From positions 1,116,001-1,180,000 of the forward strand of contig NZ_MDGM01000012.1 in assembly GCF_002742285.1 (NCBI RefSeq): a DNA stretch of 64,000 nucleotides, given 5' to 3'. The stretch is from Paramylibacter kogurei (GTDB lineage: Bacteria > Pseudomonadota > Alphaproteobacteria > Rhodobacterales > Rhodobacteraceae). The notes below the pieces were generated by a model. The model was not told the DNA's origin and did no database searches. It worked only from the letters and a program-made list of their open reading frames with translations. Numbering within the stretch: the first letter of the stretch is position 1; each line of letters opens with the position of its first letter. Below, one piece after another: positions 7,931 through 19,314 of this stretch. A program made the translations under genes and the position numbers.

Positions 7931-10585
7931 TTAATTCTCCAATAATTTTTCGACGGCTTCCACCGCTTGGTCTGCATTTGCGGCACTTGCACCACCGGCC
8001 TGTGCCATATCGGGGCGGCCACCGCCACCTTTGCCGCCCAATTCACCCGCTGCGGCCTTGACCATATCAACGGCGGAAATTTTTGCGGTTAAGTCATCGG
8101 TAACACCTGCGGCCACCGCCGCCTTGCCACCTGCATCTGAAATCAACAAAATTGCAGCGGAACCAAGACGGTTTTTATGTTCGTCAATCAACCCGCGCAA
8201 ATCTTTGCCCGGCACATCGTTTAGCACCTGAGCAAAGAACGGTACACCGTTGATTTCACGTGCATTTTGCGCATCACCCGAACCAACCATTGCCACCGCT
8301 TTGCGCAGTTCTGCAATTTCATTTTGCATCAATTTACGCTCGTCCAATAATGCCGCCACACGCGGTGCGATATCGTTTGGCTGTGCTTTCAGCGTGGTTG
8401 CAACTTGGTTCAATGACTGGGATTGTCCACGCACATAATCCAACGCGGCCTGCCCCGTTAATCCTTCGATCCGACGCACGCCAGATGCCGATGCCGCCTC
8501 GCCCGTCAGAACAAACAGGCCGATTTGCCCTGTGCGCGCCACATGCGTACCGCCGCACAGTTCAAGGCTATATGTGTTTTTGTCCATGCCCTTGCCCGAA
8601 CCATCCTCTATGCCCATTGACACCACGCGGACCTCGTCGCCATATTTTTCGCCAAACAACGCTTGTGCGCCCAATGCACGTGCATCATCGGGCGTCATGA
8701 TCCGTGTTTCCACGGGTGCGTTTTGGCGGATATAGGCGTTCACCTCATCCTCGACTTGCGCCAATTGATAGGGCGTCATCGCCTTGGTGTGAGAAAAATC
8801 AAAACGCATCCGATCCGCCGCATTCAATGATCCGCGCTGTGCCACGTGATCACCCAATGCGCCGCGCAATGCTTCGTGTAACAGGTGTGTCACCGAATGA
8901 TTTGCACGAATGGCGCTGCGACGTGCGTGATCAACGATAAGTTCGGCGGCATCAGTGGCGCTTACATTGCCATCTGTGATCTTGCCCATATGCACAAATA
9001 CGCCAGCCTTTTTGCGCGTATCGGTGATTTCCACTGTGCCATTGTCCGTTTTTAAAACGCCCTGATCGCCAACCTGACCACCCGATTCCGCATAAAACGG
9101 TGTTTGGTTTAACACGATTTCCACCGTGTCGCCCTTGGCTGCGCTATCCACAGATGCGCCATTTTTGACGATGGCCACGATCTGCCCCTCTGCGGTTTCG
9201 GTGTCGTAGCCCAAAAATTCGGTTGTGCCTTTGTCCTGCGCAATATCAAACCACACGGTTTCATCGGCTGCATCACCCGACCCTGCCCATGCGGCGCGTG
9301 CTTTGGCCTTTTGTTCATCCATCGCGGCATCAAAACCAGCGGTATCAACCTCGATCCCTTTTTCGCGCAATGCGTCTTGGGTCAAATCAAGCGGGAAACC
9401 ATATGTGTCATACAATTTGAACGCCGTTTCACCCGCCAATGACGCACCCTTGTCCATGCCAGCCGTTTCATCGTCCAGCAATTTCAAACCACGATCCAAC
9501 GTGGTTTTGAAACGGGTTTCTTCCAGCAAAAGCGTTTCTTCAATCAAGGCTTGGCCTTGGGTCAGTTCAGGATATGCCTGTCCCATTTGTTTTACCAAAG
9601 CTGGCACCAACTGATGCATCACCGGATCCTTGGCACCCAACAGATGAGCATGGCGCATCGCACGGCGCATGATGCGGCGCAAAACATATCCGCGCCCCTC
9701 GTTTGATGGCAAAACACCATCGGCAATCAAAAATGAAGTGGATCGCAGATGATCGGCAATCACGCGGTGATGCACATTTTGATCACCGTAAGGATCAACA
9801 TGCGTTGCATGCGCCGATGCTTCGATCAAATCACGCATCAGATCGGTATCGTAATTATCATGGCTGCCTTGCAACAGGGCCGCCATACGTTCCAATCCCA
9901 TGCCCGTATCAATGGATTGCATATCCAGTGGTTTCATTGATCCATCGGCGAATTGTTCGTTTTGCATGAAAACGACGTTCCAGATTTCGATGAAACGATC
10001 GCCGTCTTCTTCTGGTGATCCGGGTGGTCCACCCCAGATATGATCGCCGTGATCATAAAAAATCTCGGTACATGGCCCACATGGCCCCGTTGGACCCATG
10101 CGCCAAAAATTGTCATCCGTTGCGATGCGAATAATGCGATCATCGGGCAGGCCTGCGTATTTTTTCCAAATATTCGCAGCCTCGTCATCGGTGTGATACA
10201 CAGTGACGTAAAGCTTTTCTTTTGGGATACCAAATTCCTTGGTGATCAAATCCCAAGCCAGCGGAATGGCTTGTTCCTTAAAATAATCCCCAAACGAAAA
10301 ATTGCCCATCATTTCGAAAAACGTATGGTGGCGTGCAGTGTATCCGACGTTATCCAAATCGTTGTGCTTACCACCCGCGCGCACACATTTTTGCGCGGTG
10401 GTTGCACGTTGGTAATCGCGGGTTTCTTGGCCAGTGAACAGGTTTTTGAATTGAACCATTCCTGAATTGACAAACATCAAAGTCGGGTCATTGCGCGGGA
10501 TCAGCGGCGAGCTGTCCACCACACGGTGATCGTTTGATTGGAAAAACTCCAGAAATGTGCTGCGAATGTCGTTGAGGCTGGCCAT
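7931..10585 (-). CDS. alaS: Alanyl-tRNA synthetase
   Basis: Class II synthetase charging tRNA-Ala, 884 residues, the usual bacterial size. Visible parts are the N-terminal catalytic domain ([50 protein letters not shown]), the editing domain with zinc-type motif [12 protein letters not shown] and [13 protein letters not shown], and a Gly-rich C-terminal DHHA1 domain ([17 protein letters not shown]). It is followed after one base by the DUF1330 gene. No anomalies are seen. Confidence 0.98.
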   Translation of the reverse strand: MASLNDIRSTFLEFFQSNDHRVVDSSPLIPRNDPTLMFVNSGMVQFKNLFTGQETRDYQRATTAQKCVRAGGKHNDLDNVGYTARHHTFFEMMGNFSFGDYFKEQAIPLAWDLITKEFGIPKEKLYVTVYHTDDEAANIWKKYAGLPDDRIIRIATDDNFWRMGPTGPCGPCTEIFYDHGDHIWGGPPGSPEEDGDRFIEIWNVVFMQNEQFADGSMKPLDMQSIDTGMGLERMAALLQGSHDNYDTDLMRDLIEASAHATHVDPYGDQNVHHRVIADHLRSTSFLIADGVLPSNEGRGYVLRRIMRRAMRHAHLLGAKDPVMHQLVPALVKQMGQAYPELTQGQALIEETLLLEETRFKTTLDRGLKLLDDETAGMDKGASLAGETAFKLYDTYGFPLDLTQDALREKGIEVDTAGFDAAMDEQKAKARAAWAGSGDAADETVWFDIAQDKGTTEFLGYDTETAEGQIVAIVKNGASVDSAAKGDTVEIVLNQTPFYAESGGQVGDQGVLKTDNGTVEITDTRKKAGVFVHMGKITDGNVSATDAAELIVDHARRSAIRANHSVTHLLHEALRGALGDHVAQRGSLNAADRMRFDFSHTKAMTPYQLAQVEDEVNAYIRQNAPVETRIMTPDDARALGAQALFGEKYGDEVRVVSMGIEDGSGKGMDKNTYSLELCGGTHVARTGQIGLFVLTGEAASASGVRRIEGLTGQAALDYVRGQSQSLNQVATTLKAQPNDIAPRVAALLDERKLMQNEIAELRKAVAMVGSGDAQNAREINGVPFFAQVLNDVPGKDLRGLIDEHKNRLGSAAILLISDAGGKAAVAAGVTDDLTAKISAVDMVKAAAGELGGKGGGGRPDMAQAGGASAANADQAVEAVEKLLEN

Positions 10586-10664
10586 AACTTACCCATGTAG
10601 ATGTTGTTTCAAGCGGTTTAGCGCAGCCATTGACCCCTGTCCACAGGACTTGCGTTTCTGTGGG

Positions 10665-11213
10665 TTATACCTTGGTAATAATGTCGTTTTTTCGCACAAC
10701 GCCATCTTGGACCACACGGCATAAAATTCCACGCAATCGATACGGGATATGTTCGGGGATGGTGATAAAGTTTTTCGCATCAACGCCGTAGCGCACTTTC
10801 CATTTGACGCAAGCGTCGTTGAAAACACCGCTGACCTCTACTATCGCACTTCCAATTTTCAAACGCTGCCCCACCGGCAGATTTTCATGCGAACAATCCA
10901 AATCTGCGATAATCGTGTCACCCGGATGGGGTGTATTTTCGCGATCCGTCCAAACCGCATCCAATATGCGCTTGCCAAGGATAGACACCTGAATGCGTGG
11001 ATCAGGGGAACCGTCATCCAATTTCATCCAAGGTGCGGTTTCCCAGCGTTCGCCCGGAATGCCGCGATCAACCGTAAGGGTGATTTCATCAACAAAATCA
11101 CGCTCACCATAATCAGGTCGCAGACATAGCGTTTCGATTTTTACGTGATCTTTTGGTGCGTCCAAAATATCTGGCAGGCGTGCCATCAATTCATCATGTG
11201 TAATATGTTTCAT
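10665..11213 (-). CDS. MOSC domain-containing protein
   Basis: A 182-residue protein made of one MOSC domain, a fold that binds sulfur or molybdenum cofactor intermediates in related proteins. PDPRIQVSILGKRILDAVW, GDTIIADLDCSHENLPVGQR and CVKWKVRYG fit the family, with a Cys in the conserved C-terminal segment. It lies downstream of recA but is separated from it by a strong terminator. The reaction is unknown; a detoxifying or sulfur-transfer role is a guess from the family. Confidence 0.8.
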   Translation of the reverse strand: MKHITHDELMARLPDILDAPKDHVKIETLCLRPDYGERDFVDEITLTVDRGIPGERWETAPWMKLDDGSPDPRIQVSILGKRILDAVWTDRENTPHPGDTIIADLDCSHENLPVGQRLKIGSAIVEVSGVFNDACVKWKVRYGVDAKNFITIPEHIPYRLRGILCRVVQDGVVRKNDIITKV

Positions 11214-11230
11214 AAAAACAATTAGACACG

Positions 11231-11259
11231 AAAAAGGGCTGTGCGCAACACAGCCCTTT
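11231..11259 (-). terminator. Rho-independent terminator after recA
   Basis: On the minus strand an 11-bp perfect stem AAAGGGCTGTG/CACAGCCCTTT (11259-11249, 11243-11233) with a 5-base loop runs into TTTTT. It lies 23 bases after the recA stop. Confidence 0.93.
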
Positions 11260-11281
11260 CATTGGATTGCAAAAGGTTGAA

Positions 11282-12373
11282 TTAACCCTCTAACACTTCG
11301 TCGGCATCGGCCTTTTTCACCGCCTCGATTTCGGGTTTGGGCATATCAAAATCCAAACCATTGGCCGCGCGGATCTTATCTTCGATTTCCCACGCAACTT
11401 GTGGGTTATCTTTCATAAATGTCTTGGCGTTTTCACGCCCCTGCCCGATGCGTTGATCACCGTATGAAAACCAGCTTCCTGATTTTTCGACAAAGCCAAG
11501 CTTAACACCCAAATCAATCAGCTCGCCACGTTTGGAAATGCCTTCACCATACATGATGTCAAATTCAACCTGCTTGAACGGAGGCGCTGTTTTGTTTTTC
11601 ACGATTTTCACGCGGGTTTGATTGCCCACAACCTCGTCACGATCTTTGATCGCGCCGATGCGGCGGATATCAAGGCGCACAGAGGAATAAAATTTTAGCG
11701 CATTACCACCAGACGTCGTTTCAGGGGAACCAAACATCACGCCGATTTTCATCCGAATTTGGTTAATGAAAATCACCATACAGCCAGATTTTGAAATTGA
11801 ACCTGTCAATTTACGCATCGCTTGTGACATCAAACGTGCCTGTGCGCCAACCTGATGATCGCCCATGTCCCCTTCGAGTTCTGCACGTGGAGTCAATGCG
11901 GCAACCGAGTCAACAACAACCAAAGACACCGCGCCCGAACGGACCAATGTATCGGCAATTTCCAGCGCTTGTTCACCCGCGTCGGGCTGTGAAATTAACA
12001 ATTCATCAATATCAACGCCCAGTTTTTTCGCATAAGATGGGTCAAGTGCGTGTTCCGCATCCACGAATGCACAAATCCCGCCTTTTTTCTGTTCCTCGGC
12101 AATCGCATGAAGCGTTAGCGTGGTTTTACCAGAACTTTCCGGCCCATAAATTTCGATGATCCGTCCCTTGGGCAAACCGCCGATACCAAGTGCGATATCA
12201 AGCCCGATTGAACCTGTTGATGTCGCCTCGATATCCATACGCGCGTTGTCATCGCCCAATTTCATGATTGAACCTTTGCCGAACTGTCGTTCGATTTGGC
12301 CCAGTGCAGATTCTAACGCTTTTTGTTTATCCATTGCTCGTCTTTCGCCCAGATCTAAAAGTGGTGTTCCCAT
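11282..12373 (-). CDS. recA: Recombinase RecA
   Basis: ATP-dependent DNA strand-exchange protein and LexA co-protease, 363 residues. Walker A GPESSGKT is at residues 77-84, Walker B ends [13 protein letters not shown], and loop L2 is [18 protein letters not shown]. The frame is open from 12418; I chose 12373 because AGGG precedes it and the alphaproteobacterial family starts with a short leader before [10 protein letters not shown]; the internal Met at 12334 is the alternative. A LexA box lies 50 bases upstream and a terminator follows. Confidence 0.98.
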   Translation of the reverse strand: MGTPLLDLGERRAMDKQKALESALGQIERQFGKGSIMKLGDDNARMDIEATSTGSIGLDIALGIGGLPKGRIIEIYGPESSGKTTLTLHAIAEEQKKGGICAFVDAEHALDPSYAKKLGVDIDELLISQPDAGEQALEIADTLVRSGAVSLVVVDSVAALTPRAELEGDMGDHQVGAQARLMSQAMRKLTGSISKSGCMVIFINQIRMKIGVMFGSPETTSGGNALKFYSSVRLDIRRIGAIKDRDEVVGNQTRVKIVKNKTAPPFKQVEFDIMYGEGISKRGELIDLGVKLGFVEKSGSWFSYGDQRIGQGRENAKTFMKDNPQVAWEIEDKIRAANGLDFDMPKPEIEAVKKADADEVLEG

Positions 12374-12422
12374 AACTATTCCCTTTTTTACGAGCAAATT
12401 GCAATGCGCAATCTGCACCTGT

Positions 12423-12437
12423 GTTCGCTTCTTGTTC
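12423..12437. promoter_or_regulatory. LexA (SOS) box upstream of recA
   Basis: GTTC-N7-GTTC reads exactly on the plus strand (12423-12426 and 12434-12437). This direct repeat is the known LexA binding site of alphaproteobacteria. Its position 50 bases before the recA start fits SOS control of recA. Because the divergent sulfotransferase-like gene starts at 12557, some co-regulation is possible. Confidence 0.85.
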
Positions 12438-12556
12438 TATTGTTTATCTATGAGACCAAAAAGAGAACATTTCAAGTAAAACTTTATCTATCGACTGTGC
12501 GCAATGATTGTTTATAAATGGTAAATAGGTTCGAAATAGTTCGTAAGGCATTCAAA

Positions 12557-13153
12557 ATGCAGATTTTTATAAGCAAATCACTTGTCTTTTTTGCAGTACC
12601 AAAAACAGGAACAACTGCGATTGAACGCCAAATTGAACCGCGTGCAGATATATCGTTGCGCCATAATCCAGCGATTAAACACATTCGGCCACAACGTTTT
12701 AACCGGTTCTTGGAACCTTATGTTCTAAAACACGCGCCTGCACCCTTGATTAAAATGGCGTTAATGCGCGAGCCATTGGATTGGTTAAAAAGCTGGTATC
12801 GTTATCGTCAACGCCCCGAAAATCTGGGACGATCTACCAGCACGGCCTTGGTCGATTTCAATCAATTCGTCCAAGAATATTTGGGAGATGATCGTCCTGA
12901 TTATGCCAATCTTGGCTCGCAACATCGTTTTTTGACTCTTCAAAATGGCGATTTGGGTGTGACAGATTTATTCCGTTACGAGGAAATGCAACAAGCCGTT
13001 TCATTTTTGGAATCCGTTCTGGATCAAAAAATTACGCTTGAGCGCAACAACGTATCACCCCAAATGGATTTAAAAATCAGCCCGACATTGTTAAAAGAGC
13101 TGCAAGCAAAGCGCAAAGCGGATTTTGATCTTTATGAAACCCTATCAACCTAA
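12557..13153 (+). CDS. Sulfotransferase-like protein (P-loop family)
   Basis: A 198-residue protein with the sulfotransferase nucleotide-binding start FFAVPKTGTTAIERQIE, the 5'-phosphosulfate loop, and MREPLDWLKSWYRYR, which resembles the 3'-phosphate-binding segment of PAPS-dependent sulfotransferases. The frame is open from 12518; AAGG lies before the ATG at 12557. It is shorter than typical sulfotransferases, so the acceptor domain is reduced. It stands alone between recA and cckA with no surface-polysaccharide genes nearby. The acceptor is unknown. Confidence 0.75.
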   Translation: MQIFISKSLVFFAVPKTGTTAIERQIEPRADISLRHNPAIKHIRPQRFNRFLEPYVLKHAPAPLIKMALMREPLDWLKSWYRYRQRPENLGRSTSTALVDFNQFVQEYLGDDRPDYANLGSQHRFLTLQNGDLGVTDLFRYEEMQQAVSFLESVLDQKITLERNNVSPQMDLKISPTLLKELQAKRKADFDLYETLST

Positions 13154-13154
13154 A

Positions 13155-14954
13155 TCAAGAAAGTGATTTAGAAACCATTTCCACCAAAGCCTGCAGCGAA
13201 AATGGTTTGGCAAGAAAATCGTAATCCTCTGTTGTATTATTCTTATCTTCAAATACCTCTTCGGCATATCCTGACATGAAAATAACCTTGGCCTTGGCAC
13301 AGTCTTTGCGCGCCTTTCGAAGCCATTCTGGGCCATTCAAACCTGGCATGATGACATCAGAAATGATCACATCAATCTGATCACAATGTTTTTTGACCAA
13401 TTCAATGGCTTCTTCGCCAGAACGCGCCGCAACCACATTGACACCCTGTAATTCCAATGCGCGGGTGGCAAAGGCGCGAACGGGGTCTTCGTCTTCGACC
13501 AAAAGTGCAAGCGCACCTGACAAACCTTTGGCGTGAACGACGGGTTTCTCGGCCGACAAATCTTCGGAAACTGTGGCGGGTTGTGCGACGGGTAATAAAA
13601 CGGTGAATTTGGCGCCGTAGTGATCGCCGTTTTCAACGAAAATGTAACCGCCCGTTTGTTTCACAATGCCATAAACTGTGGAAAGCCCAAGCCCCGTGCC
13701 CTCGCCAACTTTTTTGGTGCTAAAGAATGGTTCGAAAATTTTGGATTGGTTTTCCTGTGAAATTCCAACACCCTCGTCTTCGACTTCGATACAAACATAT
13801 TCGCCTTTTACGATGTCGACTTTATCACGTTTGTGATTTTGGGAATATGTTATGGATTTGCTACGCACCCAAATATTTCCGCCTTTTGGCATCGCATCGC
13901 GCGCGTTTACGACCAAATTCAAAATCACTTGTTCCATTTGGCGCCCGTCAACATACGCCAAGGGGAGCGATTTATCCTGTTCCAGATGAAGCTTGATCGT
14001 TTCACCGACCAGACGATTTAACAGATGTGTCAAATCCGCAAGGATATCGTTTACCTGTACCTTTTTGGGTTGCAATGTTTGCTTGCGTGAAAACGCGAGC
14101 AATTGACCAACCAACGCCGCCGCACGATTGGCATTATTTCCAATTTGTTCCAAATCGTTATAGCTCGCGTCACCTTTGTCATGGCGCAATTTCAACAGAT
14201 CACAATACCCCGATATAGCGGTTAATAGATTGTTGAAATCATGGGCGACACCGCCCGCCAATTGACCAATGGCTTGCATTTTTTGGCTTTGCACAAATTG
14301 TGCTTCCAGCGTTTTCAGTTCCGTTGCATCGCTTAAAACCGCAAGCAATTCGTTCCCGCCGATTTTGGCCAGCGTCACCTGCACAAACACATCGTTATTT
14401 GCGCGTTTTACTTTCAATATTTGCGGCTTGCTTGCGCATTCATTGCGTTGTTCTGCAGCAAGCCATTGAGATACCGATCGGCCCAAGCCTTGGGTCAGTT
14501 CTGAAAACAATGGGGTTTCATTTTCTGAACACCCCAACAGCTCTTTCGCCGCGGTATTGCAACGTGTCGTTTCACCCGCTGTATCTATGGTCACAAGCGC
14601 GATTGGCAAATTATCCAAAAGTTCGAATTTGTTGATCTTTTTGGGTAATAAATGCGCCGGGATCGCCGCGCGTTTGCGTTGAAACAGTTTTGAGGGTGAA
14701 ATGCGTTGCAACACACGTTTTTTCGTGAGCGCTTCAATTGCATCCGAACCCACCTGCCCCGTTAAGAAAAACACCAAGCCAAATGTGCTTACACTTGCCA
14801 TTGCGATCAGGAATGAAAGCGACCTTGGTAGCATTAATTGCAAGCCAACCGTGCATAGCCCCAAAATCAAGATGATGGACGTATTGAACGTAAACCAATT
14901 GTTTACGCTGTTACGGCGGATCAAATTTTCTGACAAAAGCTTGGATTTCATCAA
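13155..14954 (-). CDS. cckA: Hybrid sensor histidine kinase/response regulator, CckA-like
   Basis: A 599-residue membrane hybrid kinase, probably the start of the CckA-ChpT-CtrA phosphorelay of alphaproteobacteria. Two N-terminal helices lie around residues 25-67, a PAS-like domain at about 108-210, the HisKA domain with phosphorylated H238 in LAGGVAHDFNNLLTA, the ATPase domain (N-box ILNLVVNARDAMPKGG, GEGTGLGLSTVYGIV) to about 455, and a receiver with VEDED near 486-490, D533 and KPF. CckA of related bacteria is often longer, with more PAS domains. It stands alone on the minus strand. Confidence 0.87.
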   Translation of the reverse strand: MMKSKLLSENLIRRNSVNNWFTFNTSIILILGLCTVGLQLMLPRSLSFLIAMASVSTFGLVFFLTGQVGSDAIEALTKKRVLQRISPSKLFQRKRAAIPAHLLPKKINKFELLDNLPIALVTIDTAGETTRCNTAAKELLGCSENETPLFSELTQGLGRSVSQWLAAEQRNECASKPQILKVKRANNDVFVQVTLAKIGGNELLAVLSDATELKTLEAQFVQSQKMQAIGQLAGGVAHDFNNLLTAISGYCDLLKLRHDKGDASYNDLEQIGNNANRAAALVGQLLAFSRKQTLQPKKVQVNDILADLTHLLNRLVGETIKLHLEQDKSLPLAYVDGRQMEQVILNLVVNARDAMPKGGNIWVRSKSITYSQNHKRDKVDIVKGEYVCIEVEDEGVGISQENQSKIFEPFFSTKKVGEGTGLGLSTVYGIVKQTGGYIFVENGDHYGAKFTVLLPVAQPATVSEDLSAEKPVVHAKGLSGALALLVEDEDPVRAFATRALELQGVNVVAARSGEEAIELVKKHCDQIDVIISDVIMPGLNGPEWLRKARKDCAKAKVIFMSGYAEEVFEDKNNTTEDYDFLAKPFSLQALVEMVSKSLS

Positions 14955-14995
14955 GATATCAAATAGCGAAAAGGTAAACCAAAGGTTAACAACCC

Positions 14996-16189
14996 TTAAA
15001 ATTCACCCTTATTTTGAACCTTTTTAAGAACCGCCAGATAAAACCCATCGCCAGCGCCCGTCAGATGATATTTGCGTTCAAATTCCAGTGTAAATTCCGA
15101 ATTCTTTACCAAAAATTCAGCAATCTGTGCGCTGTTTTCAACATCCAATAGCGAACAGGTGATATAGGCGATACGCCCCCCCGATTTCACAAGGATTGGT
15201 GCGTTACGCAATATCTCTGACTGCGTGCCAATGATGTCATCCAGCTCTTGGCTGGTTAATTTCCATTTCCCATCAGGATTGCGCCGCCACGCCCCTGTAC
15301 CAGAACAAGGCACGTCCAAGACAACCAAATCATAGGATTTACCCAACGAAACAGGGTCTTGTTCCAACACATTCACAGATGCTTGCGCACGCGCCGCTCG
15401 GTTAATGAGATCGGCCAGACGATTTGAATGTTTGTCAAATGCATCAATCGCAAGGCTTGGCGACATCGCCGCGATGGCCAGCGATTTACCCCCACCGCCG
15501 GCACAATAATCCAGAACGGATGTTGCATGTTCCAGCGGTAAATCCAGAACCACCTGTTGCGAGCCTGCATCCTGTAATTCAATCAGACCGTTTTTATAAG
15601 ATTCCGTTTGTGGAATTTTTCGGGTTTGTTTGGACAAGCGCAGCGCGGTTTTCACACCTTCAACTGGCGTGGTTGCAAGATCGTCCAGCAAGAGCGCATC
15701 GCGCATCGCATCAACATTCGTTTTTGCGACATTAACCCGCAAATCAATTGGTGCACGCGATTGCATTTCCACAAGGTTATTAATCAACCCTTCCCCAAGG
15801 CTATTTTGCAATTCGGGCAAAATCCAATCGGGGATATTGTAGCGTGTTGCGATATCATCGCTGGGCGTTGAGCAAATCGCGCCTATTTCAGTTTCGCTTA
15901 ACGTATCGGGAGCATATCCCTCACCACAAAAAATATCTTGTGGTTTCAAATCGTTATCAAGCAAATGCCCTAAAACAACGCCGCGCCCGCCCGTTTGCCC
16001 CGCGCGATGTTGATATGACCGCTTGCACCGCAAACAATCAAATACAATGTCACGCAAAGCGGCGCGATCCTTGGACCCCGCAAATCGGTTTTTGCGCGCC
16101 CAATTTGTCAGCGTTTTTTCAGCGCTCGCGCCGTCAAAAATCTGATCCAGAATGTCAATCGCAGAGGCGTATCGCGCAGCAGGTGTCAC
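14996..16189 (-). CDS. RsmB-like rRNA (cytosine-C5) methyltransferase
   Basis: A 397-residue SAM-dependent RNA m5C methyltransferase of the NOL1/NOP2/Sun family. The N-terminal part resembles the NusB-like region of RsmB. The Rossmann SAM loop LDYCAGGGGKS is at 226-236, and the two catalytic cysteines are C295 in DVPCSGTGAWRRNP and C345 in YITCSLLD. The GTG start overlaps the guaB stop by one base (TAGTG), so the two are coupled. 16S rRNA C967 is the likely target by family, though RsmF-like activity is possible. Confidence 0.87.
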   Translation of the reverse strand: MTPAARYASAIDILDQIFDGASAEKTLTNWARKNRFAGSKDRAALRDIVFDCLRCKRSYQHRAGQTGGRGVVLGHLLDNDLKPQDIFCGEGYAPDTLSETEIGAICSTPSDDIATRYNIPDWILPELQNSLGEGLINNLVEMQSRAPIDLRVNVAKTNVDAMRDALLLDDLATTPVEGVKTALRLSKQTRKIPQTESYKNGLIELQDAGSQQVVLDLPLEHATSVLDYCAGGGGKSLAIAAMSPSLAIDAFDKHSNRLADLINRAARAQASVNVLEQDPVSLGKSYDLVVLDVPCSGTGAWRRNPDGKWKLTSQELDDIIGTQSEILRNAPILVKSGGRIAYITCSLLDVENSAQIAEFLVKNSEFTLEFERKYHLTGAGDGFYLAVLKKVQNKGEF

Positions 16190-17643
16190 TAGCCAATCCG
16201 ATAATTCGGGGATTCACGGGTGATCTGCACATCATGGACATGGCTTTCTTTTAGCCCTGCACCACTGATTTTCACGAATTTGCAATTTTTGCGCATGTCA
16301 TCAACCGTGGCACAGCCCGTGTAACCCATTGCCGCACGCAACCCGCCAACCATTTGATGCAAAACAGCGCCCGCTTGGCCTTTGTATGGCACTTGGCCTT
16401 CGATGCCTTCGGGCACCAATTTGTCGCTGCTGGCTTCTTTTTGGAAATACCGATCGGCAGAGCCGCGTGCCATTGCACCAACAGACCCCATGCCGCGGTA
16501 CGATTTGAATGAACGCCCTTGGTACAAGATCACTTCGCCAGGTGCCTCGTCTGTGCCGGCAAGCATGGAACCAACCATGGCACAGCTTGCGCCCGCCGCA
16601 ATCGCCTTGGCGAAATCGCCCGAAAATTTGATGCCGCCATCGGCGATGATGGGTGTATTTGTGGATGCTGCTGCTTTTGCGCTATCGCTGATCGCGCTGA
16701 GCTGTGGCACACCAACACCCGCAACAATGCGCGTCGTGCAAATGGAACCGGGGCCAATGCCAACCTTGACCGCATCCGCACCCGCATCAATCAATGCCTT
16801 GGTCGCATCACTTGTCGCAACATTCCCCGCAACGATTTGAATGTTGGGATATTGTTTTTTAATCTTTTCAACGGTTTGCGCCACAGAAATGGAATGGCCA
16901 TGCGCGGTATCAATCACCAAAAGATCAAGACCTGCATTAATCAATTTTTCTGAACGTGCAAAACCCGCATCACCCACGGTGGATGCTGCGGCAACACGCA
17001 GACGACCCAATTCATCTTTGCACGCTTGTGGGTTCAAAACCGCCTGTTCCAAATCCTTGATCGTCAGCAAACCCGTCAATTCATTGTCTTTGTTCACCAC
17101 CAGCAGTTTTTCAATGCGGCGTGAATGCATCAGGCTGCGCGCATCATCCAGATTTGTCGGCTCCTGTACAATCGCAAGATTATCTGTGGTCATCATCACC
17201 GAAACGGGCGTGTTATCGTCCGATACAAATCGCATATCGCGGTTTGTTAGAATACCCTGAACACGGCCATCGCCATCGACCACTGGAAATCCAGTGATAC
17301 GGTATTTTTCCGCCAGCTTTTTCGCATCCGCCAAGGTTTGATCGGGCGTGAGCGTAATCGGGTTGTAAACCGTACCAGATACAAACCGTTTCACACGACG
17401 CACCGCATCGGATTGTTGTTTTTCGCTTAGGTTGCGGTGGATCACACCGATCCCGCCTGCCTGTGCCATGGCAATGGCCATTTTGGCCTCTGTCACCGTG
17501 TCCATCGCCGAGGATAGGATCGGAATATTCATGCTGATGGATTTGGTTACTTGCGTGCGAACATCCGCATCAGATGGCAGCACAGTAGATGCGCCAGGAA
17601 CCAGCAAAACGTCGTCAAAGGTGAGTGCCTCACGAATCTCCAT
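16189..17643 (-). CDS. guaB: IMP dehydrogenase
   Basis: Rate-limiting enzyme of GMP synthesis, oxidising IMP to XMP with NAD+, 484 residues. Catalytic Cys302 lies in [12 protein letters not shown], the flap is represented by [10 protein letters not shown] and the RYFQ segment, and two CBS domains interrupt the barrel at about residues 93-205. GGAG precedes the ATG. The next gene on the strand (RsmB-like) overlaps the stop by one base. The divergent promoter region towards the TSUP gene (17644-17853) holds a perfect inverted repeat. Confidence 0.97.
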   Translation of the reverse strand: MEIREALTFDDVLLVPGASTVLPSDADVRTQVTKSISMNIPILSSAMDTVTEAKMAIAMAQAGGIGVIHRNLSEKQQSDAVRRVKRFVSGTVYNPITLTPDQTLADAKKLAEKYRITGFPVVDGDGRVQGILTNRDMRFVSDDNTPVSVMMTTDNLAIVQEPTNLDDARSLMHSRRIEKLLVVNKDNELTGLLTIKDLEQAVLNPQACKDELGRLRVAAASTVGDAGFARSEKLINAGLDLLVIDTAHGHSISVAQTVEKIKKQYPNIQIVAGNVATSDATKALIDAGADAVKVGIGPGSICTTRIVAGVGVPQLSAISDSAKAAASTNTPIIADGGIKFSGDFAKAIAAGASCAMVGSMLAGTDEAPGEVILYQGRSFKSYRGMGSVGAMARGSADRYFQKEASSDKLVPEGIEGQVPYKGQAGAVLHQMVGGLRAAMGYTGCATVDDMRKNCKFVKISGAGLKESHVHDVQITRESPNYRIG

Positions 17644-17766
17644 TGGGTATCTCCAAGAGTTATCGGTATTGCCGCCGCTCTATCTCATGGTGCAGCGCAA
17701 AAGGAAAGGGTAAATTCCCTCTGTCATACGAATTGTGTGAATTTGAGCAAAGTTTTTGCACGAAAG

Positions 17767-17781
17767 GCATTCAAAGAATGC
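17767..17781. promoter_or_regulatory. Inverted repeat between guaB and the TSUP gene
   Basis: GCATTC-AAA-GAATGC is a perfect 6-3-6 inverted repeat in the 210-base divergent region, 124 bases before guaB and 73 before the TSUP start. It could be a regulator site; nothing shows which protein binds. Confidence 0.35.
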
Positions 17782-17853
17782 GCCATGTGCATTGCCACTG
17801 GATGGGGCGAAAATTTCACGCTAGGGTTTTGTTGAAATTCAAATGGGGGGTAA

Positions 17854-18600
17854 ATGGCTGATATTATTTTGGTAATTCTGGCGGGTTTTGGTGCTGGTGT
17901 TTTAAATGCGATTGCGGGGGGTGGTACGTTTTTAACCTTTCCTGCACTTGTCATGATCGGCATTCCACCCGTGATGGCAAATGCCACAAGCGCGGTTGCG
18001 GTTTTCCCAGGTTATCTGAGCAGTGCATTTGGTTTTCGCGCAGAATTGCGCAATTTTGATCGTGCACAATTGATCCGCCTTACCCTGATTACCCTAGCAG
18101 GGGGCGTGGTTGGCGCACTGTTATTATTGGTGTCATCCAATCGCGCATTTAGCGTGATTGTGCCGTTTCTGCTTTTGGCGGCGACATTGGTGTTTTTGTT
18201 TGGCGATCGCATTCGCGCGGCTCTGGCCCAAAAATCCAAATCGGTCACGCCATATGGTGCATTTGGTTTGTTTTTGGTGAGTATTTATGGCGGTTATTTC
18301 AATGGGGGTTTAGGCATCGTTTTGTTGGCGCTTTTCGCCATGTGGGGAATGCAGAATATCCATCAGATGAACGGGTTGAAAAACGGGCTTTCATTTGCCC
18401 TGTCGGCTATATCTGTTGGTGTGTTTGCTCTATCGGGTTTGATCGCGTGGCAATCGGCGATTGTGATGATGATTGCATCCACCATCGGGGGATATTTGGG
18501 TGCACCACTGGCGCGAATGTTACCAAAATCGGCAATCCGCGCCATTATCGCAATCATTGGGTTTACCATGAGTGCGGTATTTTTCGCCCGCTTGTTTTAA
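17854..18600 (+). CDS. TauE/SafE (TSUP) family permease
   Basis: A 248-residue inner-membrane protein with about eight hydrophobic segments and the duplicated TSUP motifs: [28 protein letters not shown] start (seen as [20 protein letters not shown]) and [20 protein letters not shown] in the second half. Members export or import sulfite, sulfoacetate or other organosulfur anions. GGGGGG lies before the ATG. It overlaps the rlmE stop by four bases tail-to-tail. No sulfonate catabolism gene is nearby, so the substrate is open. Confidence 0.9.
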   Translation: MADIILVILAGFGAGVLNAIAGGGTFLTFPALVMIGIPPVMANATSAVAVFPGYLSSAFGFRAELRNFDRAQLIRLTLITLAGGVVGALLLLVSSNRAFSVIVPFLLLAATLVFLFGDRIRAALAQKSKSVTPYGAFGLFLVSIYGGYFNGGLGIVLLALFAMWGMQNIHQMNGLKNGLSFALSAISVGVFALSGLIAWQSAIVMMIASTIGGYLGAPLARMLPKSAIRAIIAIIGFTMSAVFFARLF

Positions 18601-19304
18601 CCGCGAAAACCCGTTGCCACCACGAATTTTTCAGAACTGTCTGAACGGCTTGCGGGGGGTTTCACGTTGGCTACCTTGGTGAATTTTTGTTTCAACAGTT
18701 TTTGCAAATCACCCTCGGCACCACCGGCCAGAACCTTGGCCACGAATGTGCCGCCCTCGTCCAGCACATCAAATGCGAAATAGGCTGCAGCCTCGCACAG
18801 GTTCATGATACGCAAGTGATCGGTTTGTTTGTGCCCCGAACTGGCCGCGGCCATATCGGACATCACAACATCGGCATTCCCGCCAAGCCATTCTTTCACC
18901 TTGTTATCCGCGCCTTCGTCCAAAAAATCCAAAACGTGCAATTCACAGCCCGGGATCGGATCAACCTCTTGCAGATCAACACCCAAAATCGTGCCAATTT
19001 TTTTGCCTTTTTTATCACCCAATGCATTGACACGTGGCACGGCAACCTGACACCAACCACCGGGTGCACAACCCAGATCAACAACACGTGCACCAGGTAC
19101 TAAGAAACGGAATTTATCGTCTAATTCCAAAATCTTATAGGCCGCACGACCACGATAACCATCCTTTTGTGCGCGCTGCACATAAGGATCGTTTAATTGA
19201 CGTTCTAGCCAAAGTTTGGACGACAAACGCCGCCCCTTTGCGGTTTTGACGCGCACGCGCAAATCGCGTTGACCGCGCCCAGATGTGTTTTTTTCATTCG
19301 ACAT
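18597..19304 (-). CDS. rlmE: 23S rRNA (uridine-2552-2'-O)-methyltransferase RlmE
   Basis: FtsJ-type ribose methyltransferase acting on the A-loop of 23S rRNA, 235 residues with a basic N-terminal extension. SAM motif [16 protein letters not shown], catalytic Asp in [14 protein letters not shown], and the catalytic Lys in [11 protein letters not shown] are all in place. It follows the ppx/gppA gene on the same strand after 10 bases, so the two form an operon. Confidence 0.95.
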   Translation of the reverse strand: MSNEKNTSGRGQRDLRVRVKTAKGRRLSSKLWLERQLNDPYVQRAQKDGYRGRAAYKILELDDKFRFLVPGARVVDLGCAPGGWCQVAVPRVNALGDKKGKKIGTILGVDLQEVDPIPGCELHVLDFLDEGADNKVKEWLGGNADVVMSDMAAASSGHKQTDHLRIMNLCEAAAYFAFDVLDEGGTFVAKVLAGGAEGDLQKLLKQKFTKVANVKPPASRSDSSEKFVVATGFRG

Positions 19305-19314
19305 GATTCACGCT

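Noticed and set aside
12557..13153. Mobile or phage origin of the sulfotransferase-like gene
   Set aside because: No integrase, repeats or phage genes are near, and base composition looks similar to its neighbours.
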